Source of the DNA: Sympetrum striolatum
Taxonomy: Eukaryota > Arthropoda > Insecta > Odonata > Libellulidae
Assembly: GCA_947579665.1 (NCBI GenBank)
Contig: CANPUZ010000056.1
Span: 186,001 to 250,000, forward strand
Direction of reading: 5' to 3'
Length of the DNA stretch: 64,000 nt
Translations under genes and position numbers: made by a program
In this document: positions 12,440 to 25,254 of the stretch, piece after piece
Layout of the letters: the number at the start of each line of letters is the position of its first letter
How positions within the stretch are numbered: the stretch's first letter is position 1
The notes under the pieces: generated by a model
Database searches by the model: none
What the model was told of the DNA's origin: nothing
The model's input: only the letters and a program-made list of their open reading frames with translations

Positions 12440-13381
12440 TCCCGATAAGATGGAAACTTGAAACTCGGCATATAGATAGAGATCAAGAATCTCTTTTTTG
12501 TGCGTGGTAGAACGTTCCGCTGATTGTCCATTGTTCGATTTCAGAGAGCCATTTACGTTCCACAATGCATTTCTTATGGAGATTATGGAAACAAATTTTA
12601 GGTACTTCCCGGCATGATATTGACTTCAAACTTTGTATTAAATAAGATCAAGTCTTAACAAGTCATTCTGTGGATTAACAGCTGCAAGTATGTCCTGTGT
12701 TCGTCACCAGGGGTCTCTAAATTAAATAACTGTTACGATGTTTAAGAATATTTTTGAACCCTTTCCCGACAATATAGAAACTTTAAACTTGGCATGTAAA
12801 TAAAATACATAAATACATTTCAATAGGTTTCCTTGATCGTCCTTGGTTCGATCCCAGAAAGCCATTCACATTGCCATATGCATTTCAGATTGGGGTAACG
12901 CAGTTTTAATTATGGACCTTCCCCGTATGATATGGACTTCAAACTTTGCATTAATTAAGATCAAGTCCTTAACATGTTATTATGTCTATTCGAATCTGCA
13001 AATAGATTCTGGGTTCAACACAAGGCGTCTACAAAAATTAGAAATCGCTACGATTTTTAAGACAACCGTGGTTCGACGCTATGCCAAGGCAAATATATTT
13101 ACATTTCAAATGCATTGTAGCGAATTTTAAGATTCTTTTTAATCACTTTCCGATAAGATGGGGACGTAAAACTCGGCATGTGGATAAAGATCATAAAAAT
13201 ATTTTATGTACGCTGTTTAATGTATTGCTGTTGGTCCTTGGTTCGATCCCAGAGAGTCATTTATATTCCTCAATGCATTTCTTATGTGTATAACGGATAC
13301 CAATTCTAGGTACTTCCCGGTATGATAGCGACTTCGAACTTTGCAGTTAATAAAATCAAGTCGTTCCAAAATATATTGTTT
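12440..13381 (+). repeat. Array of ~165 bp B-box-bearing units (segment B)
   Basis: Degenerate tandem units, each with a tRNA-T-arm-like motif: GGTTCGATCCCAG, GTTCGACGCTATG and similar. Motif positions are 12532, 12698, 12845, 13012, 13070 and 13240, so spacing is 147-170 bp apart from one deleted unit. Between motifs each unit carries a version of TACTTCCCGGTATGATA, then GACTTCAAACTTTGCATTAA. No A box or cloverleaf is seen, so these are not tRNA genes. The same unit recurs in C, D and at 36.0-36.5 and 41.2-43.1 kb. Confidence 0.8.
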
Positions 13382-13415
13382 ATTCATATCTGCCAATATG
13401 TTGGCAGATATGAAT
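13382..13415. repeat. Perfect hairpin, 15 bp stem, loop TATG
   Basis: ATTCATATCTGCCAA, loop TATG, then the exact reverse complement TTGGCAGATATGAAT. It lies at the junction between the B-box array and the LINE fragment in all three copies (also 19159-19192 and 25221-25254). The stem is perfect in all three. Confidence 0.95.
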
Positions 13416-14126
13416 CACAAACATAAATCCCAATACCAGTACCAAATCTCAGGGCATCCATTAGAGTTAGTGCACGACAACAAATACCTAGGAGTCACGT
13501 TTAGCAGTAACTTATCTTTCTAAGAACATATTCGTGATGCGATAGGAATAGCTAATGGAATTCAAATATTTACTACGTTGAGAGGATGCTCATCGAGAGT
13601 CAAATAAATGGCTTCTCTTATTCGTCCGAGTCTAGAATACAGCTGTGCAGTTTGGGAGGAAGTAGGTTTAGTCTCAGATTTAGAGATGGTCCAGCGTAGA
13701 TTCGTTGGGCGGGGATTTCAGGTTTGATAGCGGCGTTACGGCAATGATAGAGTCCCTCAGTTGGAATTCACTACAGATGAGAAGATCTGAATATCGTCGG
13801 AAACTTTTCGAAAAGTTCATTCGTTCAGAATTTATAGACGAAGTAAGTGAAATGCTAGAGCCAGTAAGGAGAGATCTCCGAGAGGCATTTACGAAGCGTT
13901 ATAGGGAAGTAATCGCAAGGACGGATAATTCCTATTGGCCGCTTTTTCCCCAGGCTATTAGAGATGCTAATAGGTATTGAATGAATAATGGCGGTGTATT
14001 ACACCCTCTGCCAAACGCCTCTGTCGGCTCGCGGGGTATATATCTAAATCTAAACCGATATAATGCGGCCTCTATGTTAAAAAGGCCGTTCTGATACTGC
14101 GATCAGGGAACCATATGCTAGAGCGC
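13416..14126 (+). pseudogene. LINE reverse transcriptase 3' fragment (segment B)
   Basis: 5'-truncated non-LTR retrotransposon. The plus-strand translation gives NKYLGVTFSSNLSF, a TAA at 13520, then in pieces RPSLEYSCAVWEE, LEMVQRRFV and, after a frame change, IESLSWNSLQMRR. These match in order the conserved thumb/C-terminal region of CR1/Jockey-type RTs (YLGV, LEYxxxVW, QRRF, WxSLxxRR). The coding part ends at TGA 13978. The 3' UTR has GGCTCGCGGGGTATATATC, common at such LINE ends. Dead copy. Confidence 0.85.
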
Positions 14127-15678
14127 TATTCCGTCTATTCCGGATTAAACGAACTCATATTCCGGATAAAATGAACTTATACTCCGGATAAAACGAACTC
14201 ATATTCCGGATAAAACGAACTCATATTCCGGATAAAACGAGCTTATATTCCGGATAAAACGAACTTATATTCCGGATAAAACGAACTTATATTCCGGATA
14301 AAACGAACATATATTCCGGACAAAACGAACACGTATTCCGGATAAATCGAAATGATATTCCTGATAAAAAGAACCGATGCTACGGATAAAACGAACTGAT
14401 ATTCAATATAAAACGAACTTAAATTCAGGATAAAACGAACTGTATTCCGGTTAAAACTAACAGATATTCCGGATAAACGAACTTTTATTCCGGATAAAAC
14501 AAAAAGATATTCCGTATAAAACGAAATGAATTCCGGATAAAACTAAGTAGTATTCCGGATGAAACGAAATTATATACCGGATAAAACGAACTCATATTCC
14601 GGATAAAACGAACTGAATTCCGGATAAAACAATCAGATATTCCGGATAAAACGTACTTATATTCCGGATAAAACGAACTCATATTCCGTATAAAACGAAC
14701 TGAATTCTTGATAAAAATAACAGATATTCCGGATAAAAAAAAATTATATTCCGGATGAAACGAACTAATATTCCGTATAAAAAGAACTGAATTCCGGATA
14801 AAACTAACAGATATTCCGGATAAGACGAACTTATATTCCAGATAAAAAAACAGATATTCCGGATAAAACGAACTTATATTCCGGATAAAACGAACTCATA
14901 TGCCAGATAAAACGAACTTTTATTCCGGATAAAATTTACTCATATTACGGATAAAACGAACTTATATTCCGGATAAAACGAACTCATATGCCAGATAAAA
15001 CGAACTTTTATTCCGGATAAAACGAACTCATATTCCGGATAAAACGAACTGAATTCCGGATAAAACTAACAGATATTCCGGATAAGACGAACTTATATTC
15101 CGGATTAAAAAAAAACAGATATTCAGGATAAAACGAACTTATATTCCGGATAAAACGAACTCATATGCCAGATAAAACGAACTTTTATTCCGGATAAAAC
15201 TAACTCATATTCCGGATAAAACGAACTTATATTCCGGATAAAACGAACTCATATGCCAGATAAAACGAACTTTTATTCCGGATAAAACGAACTCATATTC
15301 CGGATAAAACGAACTGAATTTCGGATAAAACTAACAGATATTCCGGATAAAACGAACTTATATTCCTGATAAAACCAACTCATATTCCGGATAAAATAAC
15401 TAAAATCCGGATAAAACTAACAGATATTCCGGATAAAACGAACTTATATTCCGGATAAAACTAATAGATATCCCAGATAAAACTAACTGAATTCAGGATA
15501 AAACTAACAGATATCCCGGATAAAACGAACTGAATTCAGGATAAAACTAACAGATATCCCGGATAAAACGAACTGAATTCAGGATAAAACTAACAGATAT
15601 TCCGGATAAAACGAAATGATATTCCGGATAACGTTTTCCGGTTTAAAAGTAGTGCTGTTCCGGATAAAACGAGCTGAT
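14127..15678. repeat. Satellite block 3
   Basis: About 70 units of the 21-22 bp satellite, rich in a CATATGCCAGATAAAACGA variant. It begins immediately after the LINE 3' end of segment B and ends with the same TTCCGGTTTAAAAGTAGTG motif as block 2. Confidence 0.95.
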
Positions 15679-16235
15679 GTTCCATGGTAAATAAGATCCA
15701 AAATATTACAACGAATGCAATTTCCTTACATCTAATTCGCTGCTTCCACATCGCGAATTCCGCCCTCGTAAATAAAAAGCAATTACTTAGTCCAACTTCA
15801 GATATAGATTAAAAATTAATTGTAAATTAAAATGTCAACATTTATCTCGATTCCTATTGCTACAAGTTCTTCGTAACGTAAGAATTAAAAACATTTTAGG
15901 AGACACTTAAATTGGTCTGCACGAACAACTTTTTCCGTGGTCACGTTCTACTTAAACAATTTTCTGTTATGGTTTGGTTTCTCTTAATAACATAACATGT
16001 TGTTTTTATGCATGTTAAAGATACAAGCAGCAACTGAGGAAACAACCAGAATTATGTATAAGATTGGTAGAGAGAATTAGCAGTTTTAAAAATGATAACG
16101 GTTGAAAAAATCGGGAAAAAACATACCAAGATTTTAAGTCCATATAATACTAAACATGCATTGCAATCAAAGCAGAAACAGTATGCAAAGAAAAGATCTA
16201 CCTTGATGAGAATATTTTTAATATATATTAATATA

Positions 16236-16931
16236 ATACAAAAAATCTGATGTGGCCAACACATGACTTTCTCCGTATTTATTGAAAAAAAAAGCCTATG
16301 CTGTTATTATATAAATAACTCCAAAACAATGAGTGTTACAGGAAAATGTTTCATACAAAAGTTGTAGTAAAATATATTATCGATAACTTTTGTACATAAT
16401 TGTATATACCAATATTGCATTCTTACAGAGATATGTATGAAAAACCTACATTTCTGGATAAACAACAATTTCCGGTTAACCATTATTGAAGAATAACTCC
16501 TAAAAAATCGGTGTTACGAAGAAATGTTTCATACAAAAGTTGAAGTAAAGTGTATTATCTATAACTTTTGTTGAAAATTGTACATACCTTAATTGCATTT
16601 TGACAGAGATATTTAAGAAACAAAATTTTGTTCCGGATAAACCGCAACTTCCGGTTGAGCGATATTCATAAGAATCTAACGAACTCTTATAATTGTTATG
16701 AAAATACTAAATATGAATTTTTGAAATAATCGGATAATTACTTTTTAAGATATAGCGCCCACTAACTACTTTACCACAGACAGATAGACACACACACACA
16801 CAGACATGTTCGGGAAAATAGCGTAAACGAGCTCTATGGGCCCCAAAACATCTATTTCCGTCGAAATCTGGAGGCCGAATTTTTTTGCAAAATACAATAC
16901 TTTCTCTGTACTACGAAGAGGGAGAAAGTAA
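16236..16931 (-). mobile_element. Element E, segment C left copy (minus)
   Basis: Orthologous to 10461-11151. It keeps the cleaner terminal sequence AATCTGATGTGGCCAACACA, the inverted copy of the right end of the plus-oriented copy (TGTGCTGGCCACATCAGATT), which helps define the element's end. Confidence 0.7.
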
Positions 16932-17176
16932 TAATGCTTCTTTAAGCTAAAGAAGTGAATGATAACTCTGGCGTAACCTACGGATAGCGATGGGTGGGGA
17001 TTTTCAAAAAGTTTTTGAGGTACTTCCCAGTGAAGTAGGGAGTTAAAATTCGATTTATCGCTGGAGGCCGTCCGTATCCTACGAAAATTATTAAGACATC
17101 ATTGAAGATTATCCTTGGTTCGAAGCTAGACCAGGGCAAATATTCTCCCGTTTAATTTAGATTGCGATTTTTAAGA

Positions 17177-18206
17177 TTTTTACTTTCTCCATATACGAAG
17201 TATAGGGAAATTATTTTTTTCATGAAAAAATTGGACTTCGAGATTTCAACGGAAATACATGTTTTGGGGTCCCTAGAATACGTTTTGACTATATTCGGAA
17301 TGATGTCTGTGTGTGTGTGTGTGTGTGTGTGTCTGTATGTGTGTGTGTGTTAGTGGGCGCTCTAACGTGAAAACTATTGGTCGTATCAAAACCAAACTTC
17401 GTATATAGTACTGTGGTGTGTGCTGTCAGAGTTGATTAGTTTTTGGAGTAAATCAGTTTACCGGAAGTCGAGCTTCATTCATTAAAGCTCATTTCCGGTT
17501 TTCAAAATATCTCCATAAATATGATATATACGTGTATTTTATTGCATATAAAAGTTTTAGATGAATCTTTTACTATAATTTTTGTATTTAACACATTTTT
17601 TATCACCGGTTAATTATGAGTTATTCGTGAAATACCGATAAAACGGAAGTAGCTGTTATGTACTTTGTTGGCGCTCTAACATAAAAACCGTTCGTTGTAT
17701 CAACACCAAATTTCATATATAGTATTTTGGTTAGTTTCTTTAGAGTTGATTAGTTTTTCGAGTAAATCGGTTAGCCGGAAGTCGAGCTTCATTCTTCTAA
17801 GCTCATTTCCCGTTTTCAATATATCTCCATAAATATGATACTTAGGTATATACTATTATTTTTAAAAGTTTTAGAAAATGCTATTTACTATAACTTTTGT
17901 ATGAAACATATTTTTGTATCACTGATTTTTTAGGAGTTATTCATGAAATACTGATAAACCGGAAATCGCTGATTATGTACTTTGCGGGCTCTATGGGCGA
18001 AAGGCCAATTCCATCGTTTTTCATCGATCATGTCCTGAAAAACATTATTTATAATGTTTATTGCGTCAAAGATAATAATATATATATATTAATCACTCGT
18101 ATTCCAAGTTTAGATGGAATATAGAGCTCGAAATTACTGCGGTAGATAAATATTCACATCTTATATATATATGGAGAAAGTCATGTGCTGGCCACATCAG
18201 ATTTTT
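17177..18206 (+). mobile_element. Element E, segment C right copy (plus)
   Basis: Orthologous to 11397-12431: same insertion point in a T-run, same GT microsatellite (17307-17351), same 314 bp internal duplication (landmarks at 17429 and 17743). Short ORFs inside it show no domain. Confidence 0.75.
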
Positions 18207-18209
18207 TTA

Positions 18210-19158
18210 AATGACTTCCCGATAAGATGGAAACTTGAAACTCGGCATGTAGATAGAGATTAAGAATCTCTTTTTTGTGCGTGGTCGAACGTTCCACTGA
18301 TTGTCCATGGTTCGATTTCAGAGAGCCATTTACGTTCCTCAATGCATTTCTTATGGAGATTATGGAAACAAATTTTAGGTACTTCCCGGCATGATATTGA
18401 CTTCAAACTTTGTATTAAATAAGATCAAGTCGTAACAAGTCATTCTGTGGATTAACAGCTGCAAGTATGTCCTGTGTTCGTCACCAGGGGTCTCTAAATT
18501 AAATAACTGTTACGATGTTTAAGAATATTTTTGAACCCTTTCCCGACAATATAGAAACTTTAAACTTGGCATGTAAATAAAATACAAAAATACATTTCAA
18601 AAGGTTTCCTCGATCGTCCTTGGTTCGATCCCAGAAAGCCATTTACATTGCCATATGCATTTCAGATTGGGGTAACGCAGTTTTAATTATGGACCTTCCC
18701 CGTATGATATGGACTTCAAACTTTGCATTAATTAAGATCAAGTCCTTAACATGTTATTATGTCTATTCGAATCTGCAAATAGATTCTGGGTTCAACACCA
18801 GGCGTCTACAAAAATTAGAAATCGCTACGATTTTTAAGACAACCGTGGTTCGACGCTATGCCAAGGAAAATGTATTTACATTTCAAATGCATTGTAGCGA
18901 ATTTTAAGATTCTTTTTAATCACTTTCCGATAAGATGGGGACGTAAAACTCGGCATTTGGATAAAGATCATGAATATATTTTATGTACGCTGTTTAATGT
19001 ATTGCTGTTGGTCCTTGGTTCGATCCCAGAGAGTCATTGATATTCCTCAATGCATTTCTTATCTGGATAACGGATACCAATTCTAGGTACTTTCCGGTAT
19101 GATAGCGACTTCGAACTTTGCAGTTAATAAAATCAAGTCGTTCCAAAATATATTGTTT
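18210..19158 (+). repeat. B-box unit array (segment C)
   Basis: Copy of the array at 12440-13381 with the same unit order and the same deleted short unit. B-box-like motifs GGTTCGATTTCAG, GGTTCGATCCCAG and GGTTCGACGCTATG are preserved. No coding potential. Confidence 0.8.
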
Positions 19159-19192
19159 ATTCATATCTGCCAACATATTGGCAGATATGAAT
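19159..19192. repeat. Perfect hairpin, loop inverted (CATA)
   Basis: Same 15 bp stem as at 13382-13415, but the 4-nt loop reads CATA instead of TATG. CATA is the exact reverse complement, so the centre of the palindrome is flipped relative to segments B and D. Confidence 0.95.
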
Positions 19193-19895
19193 CACAAATA
19201 TAATTCCCGCGCAGTATCAAATCTCAGGGCATCCATTAGAGTTAGTGCACGACAACAAATACCTAGGAGTCACGTTTAGCAGTAACTTATCTTTCTAAGA
19301 ACATATTCGTGATGCGATAGGAAAAGCTAATGGAATGCAAAGATTAACTACGTTGAGAGGATGCTCATCGAGAGTCAAAGAAATGGCTTCTCTTATTCGT
19401 CCGAGTCTAGAATACAGCTGTGCAGTTTGGGAGGAAGTAGGTTTAGTCTCAGATTTAGAGATGGTCCAGCGTAGATTCGTTGGGCGGGGATTTCAGGTTT
19501 GATAGCGGCGTTACGGCAATGATAGAGTCCCTCAGTTGGAATTCACTACAGATGACAATAATATCGTCGAAAACTTTTCGAAAAGTTCATTCGTTCAGAA
19601 TTTATAGACGAAGTAAGTGAAATGCTAGAGCCAGTAAGGAGAGATCTCCGAGAGGCATTTACGAAGCGTTATAGGGAAGTAATCGCAAGGACGGATAATT
19701 CCTATTGGCCGCTTTTTCCCCAGGCTATTAGAGATGCTAATAGGGATTGAATGAATAATGGCGGTGTATTACACCCTCTGCCAAACGCCTCTGTCGGCTC
19801 GCGGGATATATATCTAAATCTAAACCGATATAATGCGGCCTCTATGTTAAAAAGGCCGTTCTGATACTGCGATCAGGGAACCATATGCTAGAGCG
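19193..19895 (+). pseudogene. LINE reverse transcriptase 3' fragment (segment C)
   Basis: Copy of 13416-14126 with the same TAA after NLSF and the same frame break before IESLSWNSLQ. B lost the AAG of 'KEIASL' to a stop (TAAATGGCT) where C keeps AAAGAAATGG. Dead copy that travelled with the macro-repeat. Confidence 0.85.
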
Positions 19896-22273
19896 ATATT
19901 CCGTCTATTCCGGATAAAACGAACTCATATTCCGGATAAAACGAACTTATATTCCGGATAAAACGAACTCATATTCCGGATAAAACGAACTTATATTCCG
20001 GATAAAACGAACTCATATTCCGGATAAAACGAACTTATATTCCGGATAAAACGAACTCATATTCCGGATAAAACGAACTCATATTCCGGATAAAACGAGC
20101 TTATATTCCGGATAAAACGAACTTATATTCCGGATAAAACGAACTTATATTCTAGATAAAACAATCAGATATTCCGGATAAAACGAAATGAATTCCGGAT
20201 AAAACGAACTGATATTCAATATAAAACGAACTTAAATTCAGGATAAAACGAACTGTATTCCGGTTAAAACTAACAGATATTCCGGATAAACAAACTTTTA
20301 TTCCGGATAAAACAAACAGATATTCCGTATTAAACGAAATGAATTCCGGATAAAACTAACTAATATTCAGGATAAAACGAAATTATATTCCGGATAAAAC
20401 GAACTCATATTCCGGATAAAAAAGCTGAATTCCGGATAAAACTATCATATATTCCGGATAAAACGAAATGAATTCCGGATAAAACGAACTGATATACAAT
20501 ATAAAACGAACTTAAATTCAGGATAAAACGAACTGTATTCCGGTTAAAACTAACAGATATTCCGGATAAACAAACTTTTATTCCGGATAAAACAAACAGA
20601 TATTCCGTATTAAACGAAATGAATTCCAGATAAAACTAACTAATATTCAGGATAAAACGAAATTATATTCCGGATAAAACGAACTCATATTCCGGATAAA
20701 AAGAACTGAATTCCGGATAAAACTATCAGATATTCAGGATAAAACGAACTTATATTCCGGATAAAACTAACAGATATTCCGGATAAAACGAACTTATATT
20801 CCGGATAAAACGAACTCATATGTCAGATAAAACGAACTTTTATTCCGGGTAAAACTAACTCATATTCCGGATAAAACGAACTTATATTCCGGATAAAACG
20901 AACTCATATGCCAGATAAAACGAACTTTTATTCCGGATAAAACGAACTGAATTCCGGATAAAACTATCAGATATTCCGGATAAAACGTACTTATATTCCG
21001 GATAAAACGAACTGAATTCCGGATAAAACTAACAGATATTCCGGATAAAAAAATTTATATTCCGGATGAAACGAACTCATATTCCGTATAAAAAGAACTG
21101 AATTCCGGGTAAAACTAACTCATATTCCGGATAAAACGAACTTATATTCCGGATAGAACGAACTGAATTCCGGATAAAACTAACATATATCACGGATAAA
21201 ACTAACTGATATTCCGGATAACACGAACTCATATTCCGGATAAAACGAACTCATATTCCGGATAAAACGAACTGATATTCCTGATAAAAAGAACCGATGT
21301 TATGGATAATACGAACTGAATTCCGGATAAAACTAACAGATATTCCGGATAAAACGAACTTATATTCCGGATAAAACGAACTGAAATCCGGATAAAACGA
21401 ACTCATATTCCGGATAAAACGAACTGATATTCCTGATAAAAAGAACCGATGTTATGGATAAAACTTACTGAATTCCGGATAAAACTAACATATATTCCGG
21501 ATAAAACGAACTTAAATTCCGGATAAAACGAACTAATATTCCGGATAAAACGAACTAATATTCCGGATAAAACGAACTTATATTCCGGATAAAACGAACT
21601 GATATTCCTGATAAAAAGAACCGATGTTATGGATAAAACGAACTGAATTCCGGATAAAACTAACGATATTCCGGATAAAACGAACTTATATTCCGGATAA
21701 AACGAACTGAAATCCGGATAATAAGGACTGATATTCCGGATAAAACGAACTGAATTCCGGATAAAACGGCAGACATTCGGTTTAAACGAACTTATATTCC
21801 GGATAAATAATACAGATGTTCCGGAATAAACGAACTGTTATTCCGGATGAAAGGAACCGTTGGTCCGGATTTAACGAACTGATATTTGGTTTAAACGAAT
21901 GGATATTCCAGGTAAAAGGAATTGATGTTCCGGATTAAACAAAATAAATTCTGGATAAAAAGAAGTAATATTCCGTATAAAAACAACTGATTTTAAGGAT
22001 AAAACGAACTGGTATTCCGAATTAAACGAACAGGTATAATTTATTAAACGAACTGTATTCCGGATAAAGCGATCAAATATTCCGGACAAAAAGGACTGGT
22101 ATTACGGATAAAAAGAACTGATGTTACGGATAAAACGAACTGAAATCCGGATAAAACGAACTGATATTCGGTTTTAACTAACTGATATACCGGATAATTA
22201 AAACAGATGTTCCTGGTAAACGAACTGGTTTTCCGGTTTAAAAGTACTGCTGTTCCGGATAAAACGAGCTGAT
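19896..22273. repeat. Satellite block 4
   Basis: About 108 units of the 21-22 bp satellite. It begins with a very regular alternation of the TTAT- and TCAT-ending units and contains a duplicated block (near 20175-20330 and 20460-20620). The last ~500 bp are diverged. A unit with TTATGGATAAAACG recurs three times around 21300-21630. Confidence 0.95.
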
Positions 22274-22834
22274 GTTCCATGGTAAATAAGATCCAAAATA
22301 TTACAACGAATGTAATTTCATTACATCTCATTCGCTGCTTCCACATCTCGAATTCCGCCCTCGTAAATATAAAGCAATTACTTAAGTCCAACTTCAGATA
22401 TTGACCAAAAATTAATTTTAAATTAAAATTTCAACATTTACCTCGATTTCTCTTGTGGCAACTTCTTCGTAACGTGAGAAATAAAAACCTTTTAGGAGAC
22501 ACTTAAATTGGGCTGCACGACGAACTTTTTCTGTGGTCACGTTCTACTTAAACAATTTTATGTTAAGGTTTGGTTTCTCTTAATTACATGAGAAGTGGTT
22601 TTTATGCATTTTAATGAAACAAAGAGCAACTGAGGAAACGACCAGAATTATGTATAAGATTGGTAGGGAGTATTAGCAGTTTTAAAAATGATAACGGTTG
22701 AAAAAATCGGGAAAAAACATACCAAGATTTTAAGTCCATATAATGCTAAACATGCATTGCAATCAAAGCAGAAACAGTATGTAAAGAAAAGATCTACCTT
22801 GATGAGAATATTTGTAATTTATATTAATATAATA

Positions 22835-23321
22835 CAAAAAATCTGATGTGGCCAACACATGACTTTCTCCGTATTTATTGAAAAAAAAAGCCTATGCTGT
22901 TATTATATAAATAACTCCAAAACAATGAGTGTTACAGGAAAATGATACTTACAACAGTTGTAGTAAAATACATTATCTATAACTTTTGTAAATAATTGTA
23001 TATACCTACATTGCATTCTGACAGAGATATTTAAGAAACAATGTTTTGTTCCGGATAAACCGCAACTTCCGGTAAAGCAGTATTCATAAAAACCTACTAA
23101 ACTCTTGGCATTGTTATTAAAATACTAAATATGAATTTTGGAAATGATCGGATAATTACTTTTTAAGAAAGAGTGCCCACAAACTATTTTACTACAGACA
23201 TGTTCGGGAAAATAGCGAAAACGATCTTTATGGGCCCTAAAAAATCTATTACATTAAAATCTGGAGTTCGAATTTTTTTGCGAATACAATACTTTCTTTA
23301 TACTACGTATAGGGAGAAATT
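22835..23321 (-). mobile_element. Element E, segment D copy (minus, internally deleted)
   Basis: Starts with AATCTGATGTGGCCAACACA and ends near AGGGAGAAATTAATAATAC. At ~490 bp it is ~200 bp shorter than the copies in B and C, having lost one of the two repeated CTTCCGGTTAA blocks and the CA microsatellite. Confidence 0.65.
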
Positions 23322-23509
23322 AATAATACTTCTTTAAGCTAAAGAAGTGAATGTTAACTCTGGCCTATCTTACGGATAGCCATCCGGTGGATGAGCCGAC
23401 TCAAGACGGAAGCTCCTCATGGCCCAGGCGCATGAGGCGCCCGGAAGACGGGACGGAACGCTTAACCTTTGCCAATCTCAACTATATGTACACTCATTCA
23501 TAGGGGATC

Positions 23510-25205
23510 CAAATTTTAATTATTTTCTACAAGTGTCACTGGCTTGAAATTAATACGACGTACAGGCCATAACGTGTAGCCACCAGAAAAAGGCGATGTT
23601 GAACCTCAGTGTCATGGGTTCGATTCCAGAAGGCACCAAAGTCACAATTTTCCCCATAAAGATACATGGTGGGGATTTTCGAAAAGTTTTTTGTGGTTCT
23701 TCCCGGCAAAGTAGAGAGTTGAAATTCGAGGTATCGCTGGAGGCCGTGCGTATCCAACGAAAACCATTAAGACATCACCGAAGATTTTCCTTGGTTCGAA
23801 GCTAGGTCAGGGCAAATATTCTCCCGTTTAATTTACATTGCCATTTTTAAGATTTTTTTTAATGACTTCCCGATAAGATGGAACCTTGAAACTCGGCATG
23901 TAGATAGAGATCATAAATTTCTTTTATGTGCGTGGTTGAACGTTCCGCTGATTGTCCTTGGTTCGATTCTAGAGAGCCATTTACATTCCTCAATGCATTT
24001 CTTAGGGAGATTATGGAAAAAAATTTTAGGTACTTCACGGTATGATATCGACTTCAAACTTTCCATTAAATAAGATCATCCTCTAACAAGACATACTGTG
24101 CATTAACAGCTGCCAGTATGTCCTGGGTTCGACACCAGGGGTCACTAAAATAAATAACTGTTCAATGTTTAAGAATAATTTTGAGCCCTTTCCCGACAAT
24201 ATAGAAACTTAAAACTTGACATATAAATAAATATCATGGATACATTTTAAATACGTGTTTTAGGATTCCTTGATCGTCCTTGGTTCGATCCCAGAGAGTC
24301 ATTTATATTATCGTACGCATTTCAGTTGGGGATAATGGAGTCTTGTTTCAGGATCTTCCCAGAATGACTTCAAACTTTGCAATAATTAAGATCAGGTTCT
24401 AACAAGTTATTATGCCTAATCGCATCTTCCAATAGGTCCTTGGTTCGACACCAGGCGTATACAAATATTAGAAATTGCTACGAATTTAATGATTCTTTTA
24501 ACCCCTCCCCAATAACATTGAATCTCAAAAGTTGGCATGTGAATAAAGATTATAAATAAACTTCGTATGCTTGCGATAAGCAAGCGACTTTTACTCGTAT
24601 AGATATATACTCGCCCATTGGGGATGAAATTTCTAACCATGGTCCGCAAGCGTCACTGACTTGAAATTTTTACGACGTACTGGCCATAATGTGTAAACGC
24701 CAGAAAAAAGGCGATTTTGAACCTCAAAGTCGTGGGTTTGATGTCAGAAGGACCTAAAATCCCGATTTTTTCCATAAGGATGCATTGCGGGGATTCTCGA
24801 AAAATTTTTTGAGGTACTTCCCGGAAAAGTAGGAAGTTGAAATTCAAGGGATCGCTAGAAGCCGTGCATATCGAAAGGAAACCATAAAGACATCAACGGA
24901 GAATATCCTTGGTTCGACGCTATGTCAGGGCAAATATACTCCCATTTAAAATTCATTGTAGTGATTATTAAGATTCTTTTTAATTGATCCCGATAAGATT
25001 GAAACTTTAAACTCGGCACGTGGATATAGATCATGAATATATTTTATGTACGCTGTTTAATGTATTGCTGATGGGCTTTGGTTCGATCCCAGAGAGTCAT
25101 TTACATTCTTCAATGCATTTCTTATGTGGATAACGGAAACCAATTCTAATTACTTCCCGGCATGATAGCGACTTCTAACTTTGCAGTTAATAAAGTCAAG
25201 TCGTT
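23510..25205 (+). repeat. B-box unit array (segment D, longest)
   Basis: B-box-like motifs at 23617, 23793, 23960, 24126, 24282, 24442, 24734, 24911 and 25080. Spacing is 156-177 bp except for one ~290 bp step with a decayed unit. Motif tails follow an order: GATTCCAGAAG, GAAGCTAGGTCAGG, GATTCTAGAGAG, GACACCAGGGG, GATCCCAGAGAG, GACACCAGGCG. This suggests a higher-order repeat of several unit types. Stem-like flanks (CCTGG before, CCAGG after) mimic a tRNA T-arm. No A box seen. Confidence 0.85.
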
Positions 25206-25220
25206 CCAAAATATATTGTT

Positions 25221-25254
25221 ATTCATATCTGCCAATATGTTGGCAGATATGAAT
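25221..25254. repeat. Perfect hairpin (segment D), loop TATG
   Basis: Third copy of the 15 bp stem with the loop in the same orientation as in segment B. Confidence 0.95.

Larger units (their letters stand above)
9898..14126. repeat. Macro-repeat segment B (complete)
   Basis: A ~4.2 kb complex unit, nearly identical by eye to segment C at 15679-19895. Order: AT-rich leader, element E (minus), one B-box unit, element E (plus), array of ~165 bp B-box units, 15-bp-stem hairpin, LINE 3' end, then satellite. B and C share private features absent from D, such as the extra E copy and a stop codon in the LINE fragment, so they are sister duplicates. Confidence 0.9.
15679..19895. repeat. Macro-repeat segment C (complete)
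   Basis: Second full copy of the ~4.2 kb complex unit, near-identical to segment B with scattered substitutions and small indels. It carries the same parts in the same order and is followed by satellite block 4. High similarity to B points to a recent tandem duplication of the entire satellite-plus-segment unit (~5.8 kb). Confidence 0.9.

Noticed and set aside
12840..13240. tRNA genes suggested by repeated GGTTCGATCCC B boxes
   Set aside because: No A box at the proper distance, no acceptor stem and no anticodon arm; spacing and flanks show a degenerate tandem repeat.
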